NCBI GenBank assembly: GCA_021234155.1
Contig: JAJEKV010000011.1
Coordinates: forward strand, 23,614,101-23,678,100
Length of the DNA: 64,000 bases
From: Isoetes taiwanensis
Taxonomy: Eukaryota; Streptophyta; Lycopodiopsida; Isoetales; Isoetaceae
Direction of reading: 5' to 3'
The position numbers and the translations under genes are program-made. The notes under the pieces were generated by a model. The model was not told the origin of the DNA. It ran no database searches and was given only the letters and a program-made list of their open reading frames with translations. This document shows positions 44,290-55,519 of the stretch, piece after piece; positions within the stretch are counted from its first letter, which is position 1; each line of letters begins with the position of its first letter.

Positions 44290-46017
44290 GAATTCGTTAC
44301 TGTCTTTAATGCATGTCTTCTTTGAGATTTTACCTTCTCAATTATCTCAATTGTTTTGTTGCACAAATGGGAGTATACATCTAGATCAAAGTCATAAAGG
44401 TTAAGTTTGACTGATAGCCATTCAATGACCATCTTAAAAAAGTTCACTTGTTGCCACGATATGCTTAGGATGTTGGTGTTAAATTATTTAAATATTTCGT
44501 TTCAAACCTTTTTCTATTCTATTCTATTCTACTATCTAGTCCCAACAAGGTTGATATGAAGGAATGCAGCTGATAGGGACGTTGGTTGTTCATTTATTGT
44601 CGTTAGAATTTCTAAGCTTTCCTAAGATTCTCTTCTAGTTTCCATGAGATTCATTTGCAAACCCTCAAGATATGCTCTTACATTGGAAAAGATAACCTAA
44701 ATATTCCCTTAGATTCTTACACCACTCCCTAATTTCCCCTGCAGATAAGCATCCTGGAACTATGCAAGCATGAAGATATGTGCATTGTATAGGTGTTTCT
44801 ACCGTTGAAATATAGTTCTCTGGGCTTCTGTGAGAAGTCTCCTCCATGTCCTGTTCTTGTTGGTTGTGGCATGTGATAGCATGCCAAACAAATGACGTGA
44901 TGCTTGTTGGCAATGTAACATATATATATAGAGTGTCAACATGTCAGGCATGCTTGGTTATGGCTCAACTCTAGACGTTTCTGCTTGTGCTCTTCAATTA
45001 TCCCAAATTGCATTTTTGCCTGCTTCGTCTATGGACAAATACAGGTGTTAAGTTAATAGGCTGCAGTTTCTCTTAAGGCATGGTCTAGTTTTTTGTAGGA
45101 AGCTGCAAACAAGGTGTCATAGTTTTGCATTGATGATTGTCTGCTTTAGATGGTAGCTAGATTTTTGTTTGTCATGTAGTTACATGCATCCTTTAATTTT
45201 GCTCAAACTGCATGTGGTTTGCTAAGTTCTTTGTCTTGTTAGTGGTTGTCGTAAACTGGCCGGTAGTCAGTATCACTATCAAATGGTTATGAGGTGGCCT
45301 TTGGCTTTCGTATTGGATAGATTACATATGGCATATTCCACCGTCTAAATTATTTTTTGCTTATCTACAAGATGATGATTCTGCAATATAGCTCTTGCAA
45401 GTGCAAGCCAAAACATAGCAACACATCCACGCATACATTCAATTGATTGGAAGTCTAATTGTGTCATGACTACCTTATGAAGGTTGCATTTTCTGATAGT
45501 GAAATTCTGGCCATTGCTACAAAAGCATCATGTTTCATTTTGTTTCTTTATCTCTTAGCATTTGTATCCTTGGTGCACAAGGCAATAATTTCTATCTGTG
45601 CAGAAGCATAATTTGTGGCATCGGAACACCAATTCATTAGGAAATGCCCAGTAGGCAATGCCACTTTTTTGTTGTTTATATTGATTGCCATATAATGGAT
45701 ACATCATGCTGGTGGATATCACAAATCAGAAAGTTTTATGAGAGCTATAATCTTGCCTCATAATCTTGCTTGCCTTTTTTGTGAGAGATGTGGTTATATT
45801 ATTGTTTCCAAAGTTATGCTTCATTTAGTTTCTTATTGTTGTGGGAAATATGTAACCCAATTCTTTCAAAGAATTGTTGGCACTTCTTGCTGACATATAG
45901 TTTGCGGCTTTTGATATTTATATTATTTATGTGGCGTGCATAGCAAAATTTTAAATACAGCGTTGAGGTTTCAATTACTTGAAACCTTAGGTGCGCATCA
46001 CTTACCCCAAAGAAGAA
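44290..46017. other. No gene recognised
   Basis: AT-rich intergenic sequence. It holds a TTCTATTCTATTC simple-repeat run near 44,510 and a short (TA)n at 44,921-44,931. Confidence 0.5.
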
Positions 46018-46110
46018 ACAACTGTTATGTTTGGGGGATCTGGTTACCATAAATCACATATTGAAAACATGGAGGAACTAGTTGCAACAGGATATACAAC
46101 ATAATAATAC

Positions 46111-46659
46111 TTAAACAGAATGCAGTTTTCGGTTCTTTAATTTAGCCATTATGGTATGAGCTAGTATCCACATATCGGCATTGAAGATGACATTGGGGTG
46201 TGTAGTAGTAATAGAGGCAGCCTTTTCCAGGTTATGGATGCCCCACTTAAGATAAGCAGACTGGGTTTGTGTAGAGCGAGAGCTAGAAGGGCTCATTCTG
46301 AAAGACCAGGAAACAAGAGTAGAATGGGGCTGATGGGTTGGGAAAAGCTTGAGAGTGGCGACATAGTCAGTAAGTCCAATATTTCCATCTTCGACTCTGT
46401 AAGTAAGAGTATGAGAATCAGGATCTAGAAGAAGCAGCCTCTCACAAGCCCAGGTAACAGAGCCATCGCGGCTCGGAAAGGCAACAGGGCGCCTCATAAT
46501 GCCGATTTTTCCATCGTCTATGGCCTCACAAGATTGAACCGTTGGAACCCATTTGTTGAGGCCGCAGAAATCAGAGACTATTTCCCAAACCTTTGCAAGA
46601 GGCGCATGGACTATCTCTTCCACTTCTTCCTCGCTTTTTTCTTCGACCCTCCCTTCCAT
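46111..46659 (-). CDS. SRPBCC (Bet v 1-like) protein, lachrymatory-factor-synthase-like, copy 3
   Basis: 182 aa, starting MEGRVEEKSEEEVEEIVHAP, three residues shorter than copy 1 in the acidic N-terminus. Core motifs are intact: GLNKWVPT, TWACERL and YRVEDGNIGLTDYVATLKL (Thr for Asn in copies 1 and 2). The upstream 160 bases and the paired foldbacks match copy 1, so copies 1 and 3 belong to the same duplicated block. Downstream similarity to the others begins only at about 46,018. Predicted cytosolic small-ligand-binding protein; substrate unknown. Confidence 0.85.
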   Translation of the reverse strand: MEGRVEEKSEEEVEEIVHAPLAKVWEIVSDFCGLNKWVPTVQSCEAIDDGKIGIMRRPVAFPSRDGSVTWACERLLLLDPDSHTLTYRVEDGNIGLTDYVATLKLFPTHQPHSTLVSWSFRMSPSSSRSTQTQSAYLKWGIHNLEKAASITTTHPNVIFNADMWILAHTIMAKLKNRKLHSV

Positions 46660-46871
46660 GTTTGGATTGCTAATTAGAATAGAATGCTCTCTGCTTCAAT
46701 GCTGCCTTCCTTTAGAATTCCCTTTTATTGACCACGAAAAGCACGGAAACGTGCCCTGCCATATAAAAGTCTTATTTTTTTGCGCTTCCACACGTTTGTA
46801 TCGTTTTACCCGGTCAAAACAAACACACTAGTCCTAAATCGGGCACCCCATTACCCAATGGCTCTGGGAAT

Positions 46872-47022
46872 CATAAAAGTCAAGACGGCGACATTTCGCC
46901 CTTCTTCAGTCAACATTTAAACCTATAATAGTTCTGTGCTCGATTGCCTGAAAACCAGGTGTTTTTATTGCTCGAAAAAAATGGTCGGGTAGGCTAAAAT
47001 GTCGTCATCCTTGACTTTTATG
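46872..47022. mobile_element. MITE-like foldback, copy B
   Basis: Duplicate of 33,008-33,158, with the same inverted arms (CATAAAAGTCAAGACGGCGAC on the left). Confidence 0.75.
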
Positions 47023-47116
47023 TAAAAGAAAAGGTCGCAGCTCGCTGTTTCGCGGTGAAACAGCTCACCAGACTGTTTCACAGGGAAACAACTCGTTCTC
47101 GACCTTTTCTTATTAC
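47022..47116. repeat. Second foldback, copy B
   Basis: Duplicate of 33,158-33,252, arms GTAAAAGAAAAGGTCG and CGACCTTTTCTTATTAC. Confidence 0.7.
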
Positions 47117-48400
47117 GAAAATTTATGAAGGGAAGATGAATTCATATGAAGCTTTGTTTGTTGCTTCATATGTTGATAACATGGCGTGCAAGTGAAATCC
47201 TAGCCTAAAGCACATTTGATTATAAGTTGCTAGGGTTCCCATTGAAAATCCTTTCCAAACATGTGCTATACTTAACGGATACAACAACATGAAACGGAGG
47301 AAATAAATCACTTATCTTCAATATGGGCGTGAGATAGTCTTACACTGGATGGGATTCAGTCCTCTGGGATCCCCACATGGGATTCCCTCCTCTAGGATCC
47401 CACAGCCAACGGGATCCCCTCCTCCCAGATCCCGTCATTAACTGCGCTGTTAATGGGTGACTGCGCAGTTTAGGGCCAATTTTTAGCCCCATGGTTGATC
47501 TCTGATAGCAGCGGGCTTATTGCAATTCCTCCTTGCCTCCTACCTAATGCTTTTCTTCATCCCATTCTGACCATGCCTGAAGCTATCCCATCCAATTTGG
47601 TGGAGAATCAAGGGAGAAAAATGAACTGCAAGAAAGCTCTGATTGAATTATAAGAAGAAGAAAGACCTATGCAATTAAATTGAGAGAATTCCACTTCCTA
47701 TTTTTTAATTTAGCGGACTTGTTTTGATGTAATTTCTTTGTACTCTCTATCGATTGGCAATAAAAATATGATTATTGTATTCATAATATAGAAATATGAT
47801 ACATCATGTTCAGGTCTTCTTTACATCTAAGCTTTAGCTAGGGCAAGCAACACAAACATCAATCTTTTGGAGGAACACGACAAGTCTATGTTTGAAGAGA
47901 AAGCTACCACACGCGGTTTAGGTTTTTACTTCCAAGCTCTAGCTAGGGCAAGCAACATAAACATCAATCTTTTGGAGGAACAAGACGAGTTTGTGTTTGA
48001 AGAAAAACCTACGACGAGATTCCAACACCCGCTTTCTACAACTAGGCCATGTTCATCGCTCCTTATATACCTTAGATATGAAAGATAACACATATTATGC
48101 ATATTCCTCAACGCAATATAGATAGATATATCTCTAGTGGTCATATATTCAGTTATGTTGAGGAAATATAGTTCTTGATACAAACATGCTTACATGAATA
48201 TGATTAAAATAATATCTATTTCACATACTCAACAAGTGCATTAAAATAGAGGTACAAGGAGGAAAGTCATTCTAATTTTAGTATATGAGGTTGCACATTT
48301 AAGACACACATTACATAAGATATCGAAACAACTATATAGAAGATTTATAAGTGTGAAACTTGAGCAATGACCTCCAATGTGGCATCATATAGCATAATGC

Positions 48401-49019
48401 CAGGCTAGCGAATCTCTTTCACACCTCTTCTTCTATCCAAGAATTACTGAGTTCTGGTTTTGGGTATGCCCTATTATGAGACTGCATATGCATCAACTTC
48501 GATGGCCGAATGTTGTTATGATCTCAGACAGAGATTGTATTGACGCCTCCCTGGTTAGTGTGGCTCTCTGGATTATATGGAGGCATCGATGCGATGTCAC
48601 TTTGGGGGGGCAATCTATCTCTATTGAGAAACTTAAGAGTCTTTTTAATAAGGAAGTTGCTTTAATGGCATTGTCCCACCACAGGAAAATGGGGATGAGT
48701 TACAATAGGGGATTGGACAGAATTGGTAAGATTGAGGGATTCTATAACTACTTTAAGTGCCATTGGATGAGCTCTGAGGACCCAGACTTTCACGATAGAT
48801 CTAATGGTGGAACAGTTTGAGTTTAGTGGAGAAAGCAATCTGAGTAACTGACCAGATAGGGTCTCTCTACCATTATGCTGTTGTGGAATAGGACTTCCCT
48901 TAGTACGCACATCATGATGCATAGAGAACCCATATAATAGCCCTAATGCTTCCTATTTGCCCCATTGGGGACTCTCTGTATTTTTATTACTATTATTAAT
49001 AACAAAAAACACACTCTTA

Positions 49020-49050
<31 letters not shown>

Positions 49051-49051
49051 A
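48401..49051 (+). mobile_element. 5'-truncated L1 insertion with 7-bp target duplication
   Basis: Copy A has the uninterrupted site ...CATATAGCATAATGCAAAAAG. Copy B has ATAATGC on both sides (48,394-48,400 and 49,052-49,058) of a 651-bp insert ending in about 30 A residues. The insert encodes the C-terminal tail of L1 ORF2 (SVALWIIWRHRCDVTLGG, 48,476-48,820), then 3' UTR. It is a classical target-primed retroposon, younger than the segmental duplication. Confidence 0.95.
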
Positions 49052-49099
49052 ATAATGCAAAAAGAAGTGCAAACTTACAGGCATCTTAATCGCTATTCG

Positions 49100-50739
49100 T
49101 AGTTTGTGGTCCTCTTTACATCGTAACAATAGTGCAATTTCTTCTATTGAGAATCCCCAGAAAATATATAAAAAATGAGGAACACTTCGAACATCTTGAA
49201 GCTAATGGAATTTAATTATATTTGATGTAAACATTGCTCTTGCTCCTCCTCCTATATTCAATTACTAATTTTGTAATCGTTAAATGGCATATGAAAGCTT
49301 GTATATCTTAATGTGCAATCCAAATACTAGCAAGCAAATTAATAGAACTAGATTGTACCTAAATCTATGAGTGTAACCCATGCATGTGAGCCATAGCCAT
49401 GACCAATATAATCTTAGGTAGCACCCACATTAGCATTTCAACTAGAGCCAACTGAAGCGAATTGAATCCAATAATCACGTACTTTACTTGGTAAGGGAAG
49501 ATATCTTGTACAAAAAACATGCAAGTAGCCATGGGCATAATTCCATGAGCTATAAGTCACTGGCATCCCAGCTGGAGTTAGCTTAAGCAATATAAATCCA
49601 TGGACACCATGAGAACAATTACATGAACCATATATGAACCAACCATATGGAAATAATAATACTATCTAATGTATATTTAAATGAAAATAGTTGAAGCCAT
49701 GGACTTGACTTATCTTATAGATTCCATGGGCTCAAATTGTGAGCTTCACATTATAGGGATGATGCCTCATGCATAGAGATGATTTGTTGACTCTAGAGGG
49801 ATTGTATATCTAGGCATGTTTACATGAGTATAATGCAGTTTATGGTTAAAAAGGTAATTTTTAGAAGAATTTTGACTCATCGCATAAACACAGGTGCATC
49901 CTTTAGGGTACCATTACATAGAACCAACCTATGTAGATAGTAATATATAACAAGCAAGCTACTCAACAGCATGCAAATTTTAGAATGTCCATAGCTTAGA
50001 CCATAATTTAAGTTTTAACAAGGGGATAGAAAATATAAGCAACATACAACATGGAGCTCAAGCCATATTTCAATTCCACGAACTATTATGAGCAGACACA
50101 ACTTCATGAATTCAAGTTAACGCCTTGGATGATACACTCATTATGCATTATTGACTTCTTAAGTCTCTAAACTTCATCTAAAGACTAGTTGACAGACTCA
50201 AGTCCATGAATTTTCACTAAAGTATAGATAAAACACGTTTATGAACTGAAAAGGCAAGATAACGGACTCAAGTCCGTGAATTATAGACGACAAATTTCAG
50301 ATTAAAAGTTCCAGCATACTTCAGGATTGGATATAATGATGGTCAATGCTAGAATCACGGACTCAAGTCTGTGATCTCTAGTGGGCCAACATACATCAAT
50401 GCACATTATATGCCAGTGGAAGATTTAAAAACACAACCCATTATAGAATCAAGCCATAGGTGAAGTTAGCGGGAGGAAATTTCCGTGCATTACAGGCCTA
50501 GATTAAAACTTGCAGTGTTTTTGCTGGGCAACATTTTTTGAATTTGTGGTCAATTAAATGCCACGTGGCATGAAAATTTCTCCCCCAAATTTCTTGGTGG
50601 AAAAATGTGTCAGAGGAGGCAATTTCGCCTACTTCAGACTTGACTCGCCCTAACAGGCTAGCTAGAAACAATCCAACTAGTAGTACAACCATATGCTTGG
50701 CCTAGCAAAAGGTTGCGGTTCGGGATTGCTTCGTGCAAA
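49100..50739. other. AT-rich, no gene recognised (copy B)
   Basis: Counterpart of 34,580-36,182, including the three GGACTCAAGTCC-type palindromes at about 50,191, 50,263 and 50,357. Confidence 0.5.
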
Positions 50740-51439
50740 TCAGTGTCTACTATCTAGTGCATTATTAATGGTGTGTTTTATAAGAATGGGCCGACAATAT
50801 AAGAGAGATTTCGTTGACAAAATTGAAGATAACCATAGAAGAACAATTTCGAATGAATTTGAAATTGAAGAAACGTAATTTCGAAAGAATTTGGAAATTG
50901 AGGACACGTGAAAGAGAGAGAGAGAGGCCTTTGAAAGAAAACTGGCCTCTTCGTTTCTTGTAAGACCGTGTTGGCGCTTCATTTCTGCCGCTTCCTGTTG
51001 CCGCTTCTTTTCTTGTAGCCAGGCTTGTTGCCACGTCGTTTCTACTGCCTTTTTTTTTTTTTGCAGCTTCATTGCCATTTCTTTTGGCCAGGTTATGATC
51101 TCTTGATCAAATACACGAGCATCTGACCTGCAGTTACATGAACAAGAACAAACCATGTGCGTAGAAGAAATGTTGATTGATATAGATTGCCGCTTCGTGG
51201 GAACTCTCAACATCTCCGTCTTACCTGCCATGGTTTCTGTAGGTTTTGGGCTCATGACAAACTACCCTTATTGCTCTTCTTTTTGCCGCTTCTTGCAAGG
51301 TCTGTTCTTCAACAAATTCATCATATTTTTCAACGCGCCATTGATCCTGGTCTGATGTGTAGTTCTCACGAAAATTGATAGCATCTCTAGGATGCAAGAG
51401 CCATCTGATCGAATTACAAATCTTAAGTATGTATATCAC
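50740..51439 (-). pseudogene. Unidentified coding-like segment, copy B
   Basis: The 171-codon frame (MSPKPTETMAGKTEML and onward) continues past the Lys run into KKAVETTWQQAWLQEKKRQQ, a plausible amphipathic helix that copy A loses by poly(A) expansion. The upstream frame DQWRVEKYDEFVEEQTLQEA (51,221-51,439) overlaps it. No domain is recognised. Confidence 0.3.
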
Positions 51440-52225
51440 AATCCTAGTTTTTCTTTTCTTACTTGCCTTATAAGACTTGTCACCGTGCGTGGAATGACCG
51501 ATTCTTGAAAATTTGAAGGTTCTTGAAAATATGAAGTTTGTTCTTGTTATCTATAAATAGAATGTACCTCTTCTAAGAATCAAGCTTTGAACTTACAAGA
51601 CATTCTTGGAGCTTCAACATTTTAGATATATCAACGCAGATGAATTGGCTTATTTTTTTCTTTGCTCCTTTGTTTCCCTCTGATTCAATTTCATGGGAAC
51701 CCTTTGCTTTCTTGTATTTTGTGTTATCCACCAGTCCTTTTTCTTTGCCTTCCGTGTTTGAGAATAGTAGAAAAGGACCAAGAAGAAGAGCCCGCGCAAA
51801 ATGCTTATTTGATTTTTTATATGCACTTAAATTCACGAACTCAAGTCCAAGTCATTTCAAGGGGAATAAATTCCAATGGGGACTACGATGAATCATTTTA
51901 TCTCTTTTTTTGTCTCAATTCCTTGATGCAACCATTTGTGACATCGGGCTCAGTACAAGGCATAAGAGAAACGAAGTTAAAATGGCTTTTTCTTGTGCTT
52001 TTATGTTGTTCTCTATAACGAACATTTCATTTGCTTTGAATTTTGTTTTTCAAACATATTCAAACATATTTTGCATTGACTAATCTGATGTTAGCATTTA
52101 TTCTCCCAACATGACATGTTAGCTGTTTTAAGTTATAATTCAATGCTTTTTAGATGTGTGGCAGGTCACAGATTGAGAAAAAATGGAGTGCTTTTTCCAT
52201 TTGGTTACAATGGAAGACCAACAAG

Positions 52226-54050
52226 TTTTTTTTTTTTTTTTTTGAAAGATAACTAATATTAATACAGAGAAAGTACAAGAGAGCGATGCTAAGGTACTCC
52301 TGCCCACATTGGAGCGAGAACCCACACGGCATGTATACCTACATACGACTCATGACACAAGGCTGCCAATACTATCTACAATGAGGAGGGTCCTTTCCCA
52401 GACTGCTGCCTTGAACTGCTCTTTCCGAGGGGACGCTAGGTAAGAGAGATATAATTTGTACCTCAACTGTGGGATCAAAACCCCAGGCTGCATCTCCTCA
52501 TTCTTGAACACCTTCATGCATCGTCGCTTCCAAATGAGCCACAACAACCAGGTTTTACACAAATGGAAGGCCAGACTCTAAAGCTGGGACCACCCGCTAG
52601 GGTACATCCCCAACAAAACCTCTTGACTGCGGAGCGAAATGTGATGCCATGCCGGTTGGATGTCAGAGCAAAGAAACATACAATGCTCCAGGGTCTCTAT
52701 AGAGGCACCACACATTAGGCACAGGTCGCTAATCAGCGGATTGGTCCTGTGAACCCACGTGTTCACCCTCAGGGAACGGTGCACTATCTGCCACAGCAAC
52801 ACCCGAATCTTGGGGGGCGAGATTGGGTTCCACACCCATCTCCAGATGTTGCCCCAGTCATGTCCCGGCACCTGGAGACTCCAGTCGTCCGACGGAGGCA
52901 GCTCATCCTGAATTGCCAGAAGCTCATAACAGGACTTTACAAAATTTGAGGGATCAAGTTTTGAGTGACACCTCCACACTCGTCCTGATGCCTGCGAGGA
53001 GTTCAGTGGCAGAGCATTAGCCACCCGCACCCAGATAGCGCAATCCCGTTCCTAAAGTCGAAACCTGCGGCGAAAAGCCTGCCAGGGTGCCAGCTGCCCG
53101 TCGACATATACCACTCCCCCACCGTCAAGACCCCCCGCTGCGTCCATCTGCATTGAACTGGGGGATCGACGGATGCTGCGAGCACCAAAGGTGATGCATC
53201 TGGTTCGAGCGGGATCCACCATGGTGATGCCTCTAACTGAATACAACCGGCAGCGTCAATCGCGAACAGTGGGCGGACCTGCTCCCAGGCTCGCTGAAGC
53301 CCCTTCAGAAAAGGAGAGGCATGGGCATACGGCCTGATATCAGCAAATAACACCTAGGGAGCTGCGCAGGCACGGACGGCTTGTGGAAAGCTACCGAATG
53401 AGACAGCGACTGGTGAAGCAAGACCATGCCCGGGGAGTCGAGCGCATTCTCAAGAATCGCAAAGACGAACTTGGACAAAAGGACCTTGCTATGGAGCGAG
53501 AGGTCCAAAAAGCCAAGTCTGCCCGCAGCTTTGGGGCACACGCATTTCCACCAGGCCACCTTGACGAAGTTACGAACCATCGAGGAGATTTCCTGAACCT
53601 TGCTTTCTGGCGCCAAAATGATAGATGCCATATAAATATGCGTAAAGCATAAAACGAACTTCGCCACCGTGACCACACGACCATGGAAAGTTCCCCCCTT
53701 CCACCAATTAAGGTGCCGACACAGTCCCACCAGAATGTCCTCCCACACACGTGCCGCCGAAATGTCGATGCCAAATGGTATACCCAACAGCCTAGAGCAT
53801 GTGCCCTGAGACTGCGTTCGCCAAGGAAATTGGGACACGACCACGGGCATGGGGTCTGCTGCTGGCCATAATGCCGAGCACTTCGTCCAATTCATGAGGC
53901 AGCCAGAAGCAAAGGAGAATGTGTCCAACAGCTCCTTCGAGTTTAACAAATTCCTCTCATCGGCCTGTAGGAAGAGAAACGAGTCATCGGCGTACTATCT
54001 TCCTATCTGCTGCGACCCGTCTGCCATCCTCAGCCCCTCCATAATATGTA
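52226..54050 (-). mobile_element. 5'-truncated L1 LINE, antisense, copy B
   Basis: A poly(T) run at 52,226-52,243 marks the tail. ORF2 remnants: LLWLIWKRRCMKVFKNEE, the zf-RVT block (52,578-53,030) with CLMCGASIETLEHCMFLC, and the RT C-terminus (53,305-53,949) with SFASGCLMNWTKCSALWP. An RT active site YADDSFLFLQADE is readable at about 53,960-53,997, beyond the part kept in copy A. Frameshifts and stops throughout. The 5' truncation is near 54,050. Confidence 0.85.
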
Positions 54051-54640
54051 GCATAATAATAGGGGGTTTCTTTTGTATTTTTATACACTTTTTACTAAGG
54101 TTTTTATATGATTTGATGACTGTATTTCGTGAGATGTACTAATCGGTACATCTAGAGTGCACATACTTCACATTAATTTTGGTGGTGTTATTCAATGGTT
54201 ATGCCTATGATTTCTAAGAATATCACAATTCAAGCATGCAAACATCGAACAAAGGTATTTTAGGGTTACTTGATTGTTCGAGGATTGTGCTTCTACATGT
54301 TCTTCTCTCACGGCTTGGCAAGGCAAAAGTTAACAGGACTTTGTTTGAGCAGCCTACTACATTTTGGTATGGTGCTTTTCTCACAATTCATTCTTCAGGT
54401 ATGAAGCACCCATAAAATCCCTTTTCTTTAGTACTGAGATGCATGGAACAACTCTTTTTTGGTATTTCGGCAGCTTCGGCGTTTACAGGGCAGGGCAGGG
54501 GCCGCAAGGGCAGAGTCTCAGGGATTTAAGAACAGATACGATTCTTCTTATCCATTTTGTTTGGGGTCTGGGTTCGGGAACTCCTGGAAGACAGCCCTCT
54601 GTGAGGACCCGTGGATCTAACAGGAGAGTCCGGGGGACTA
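54051..54640. other. No gene recognised
   Basis: Unique-looking sequence between the L1 and the gypsy LTR. The 109-codon ORF at 54,364-54,693 crosses into the LTR and has no motifs. Confidence 0.45.
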
Positions 54641-55137
54641 TGTCACGCGGGATTTGCAAGAAGAGAACAAGAAGAAGAAAACAGAACAAATGAGAGGAAA
54701 ATGATAAGCTTCCTTGATATCAATGATGAACATACATGAGCTCTCGCAATCGAGAGAAGACTGAAAAGAGACAAGACTCAAAAACTCATCTAGCCTTCAT
54801 GTGCTAGCTCTACTCATATATATAGTACAATGGCCTTTGGCCCAATATAGACACTCTGACTGATCTCGGTGCCGACTCCTTGAAGGAGGCCTGATTTGCA
54901 GGAATGCTGGCGGTGCCTCTTGAGGTGCCTAAGATCACGCTGACGTGGGCGGTGAGGGGCCATCACTTGTCTGAGCGGCGCCTCTTGTTGACGGGCGCAG
55001 GCTTTGGCTGCGTGGTCTGCTGCTTGGTCTTCTGCTGAGCCTTTGATGGCTGACCCGTGGCTGACTGTGGATCCTTGAGCTTGACCTGGTCCGTCGTATG
55101 CATGAATAGTCCTGTACCGGGGAGGCACAGACTAACA
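54641..55137 (-). repeat. 3' LTR of gypsy element (inferred boundaries)
   Basis: In element sense it starts TGTTAGTCTGTGCC right after the polypurine-like GGTGGGGAG (55,138-55,146) and ends CGCGTGACA at 54,641, giving TG...CA. A TATATATA box in element sense lies at about 54,815. The end at 54,641 cannot be checked without the 5' LTR. Confidence 0.6.
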
Positions 55138-55519
55138 CTCCCCACCAAACGACACCTCGAGTGAAGAAAAGGAGGAAGGGTTTCTGAGGGCGAAGCCATC
55201 CGTCTCAAAGTGATCCTCACGGAATGAGGTCGGGCACCATTATGGTAATCGCCAATGAGATCCCGGCGTGTTTGAAGAGCGGGAGGAGTGGTGAGGCCCG
55301 GCGGGGATCTGCATCAATAAGAAATCGAGATCGTACCATGGCTTCAAAGCAGCAAGATGGGCGTCCGAAGAAACGAACTGACATTCCATGAGGAGGCGGT
55401 CCGAGGCCGGAAGGCACCGACACCGGCATTCGGATTGCAGAAAAAATGGGACGCCGCCGATTTAAGGAGCCGAGCAAGATGCATTTGAGAGCAGCACAAA
55501 ACCTCGCTTTGAAGATGGA
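55138..55519 (-). other. 3' untranslated region of gypsy element
   Basis: 382 bases between the extra ORF stop and the LTR, starting in plus orientation with the complement of the polypurine tract. Short ORFs here have no motifs. Confidence 0.5.

Larger units (their letters stand above)
46659..53819. repeat. Segmental duplication, copy B
   Basis: Partner of 32,811-39,267. It differs by the 651-bp L1 insertion at 48,401-49,051, two short insertions near 49,672 and 49,905, different lengths of the (GA)n and poly(T) tracts, and scattered substitutions. Confidence 0.9.

Noticed and set aside
43885-44447. Overlapping minus-strand ORFs of 76 and 143 codons
   Set aside because: They span a MITE-like inverted-repeat element and a SINE-like sequence and have no domain.
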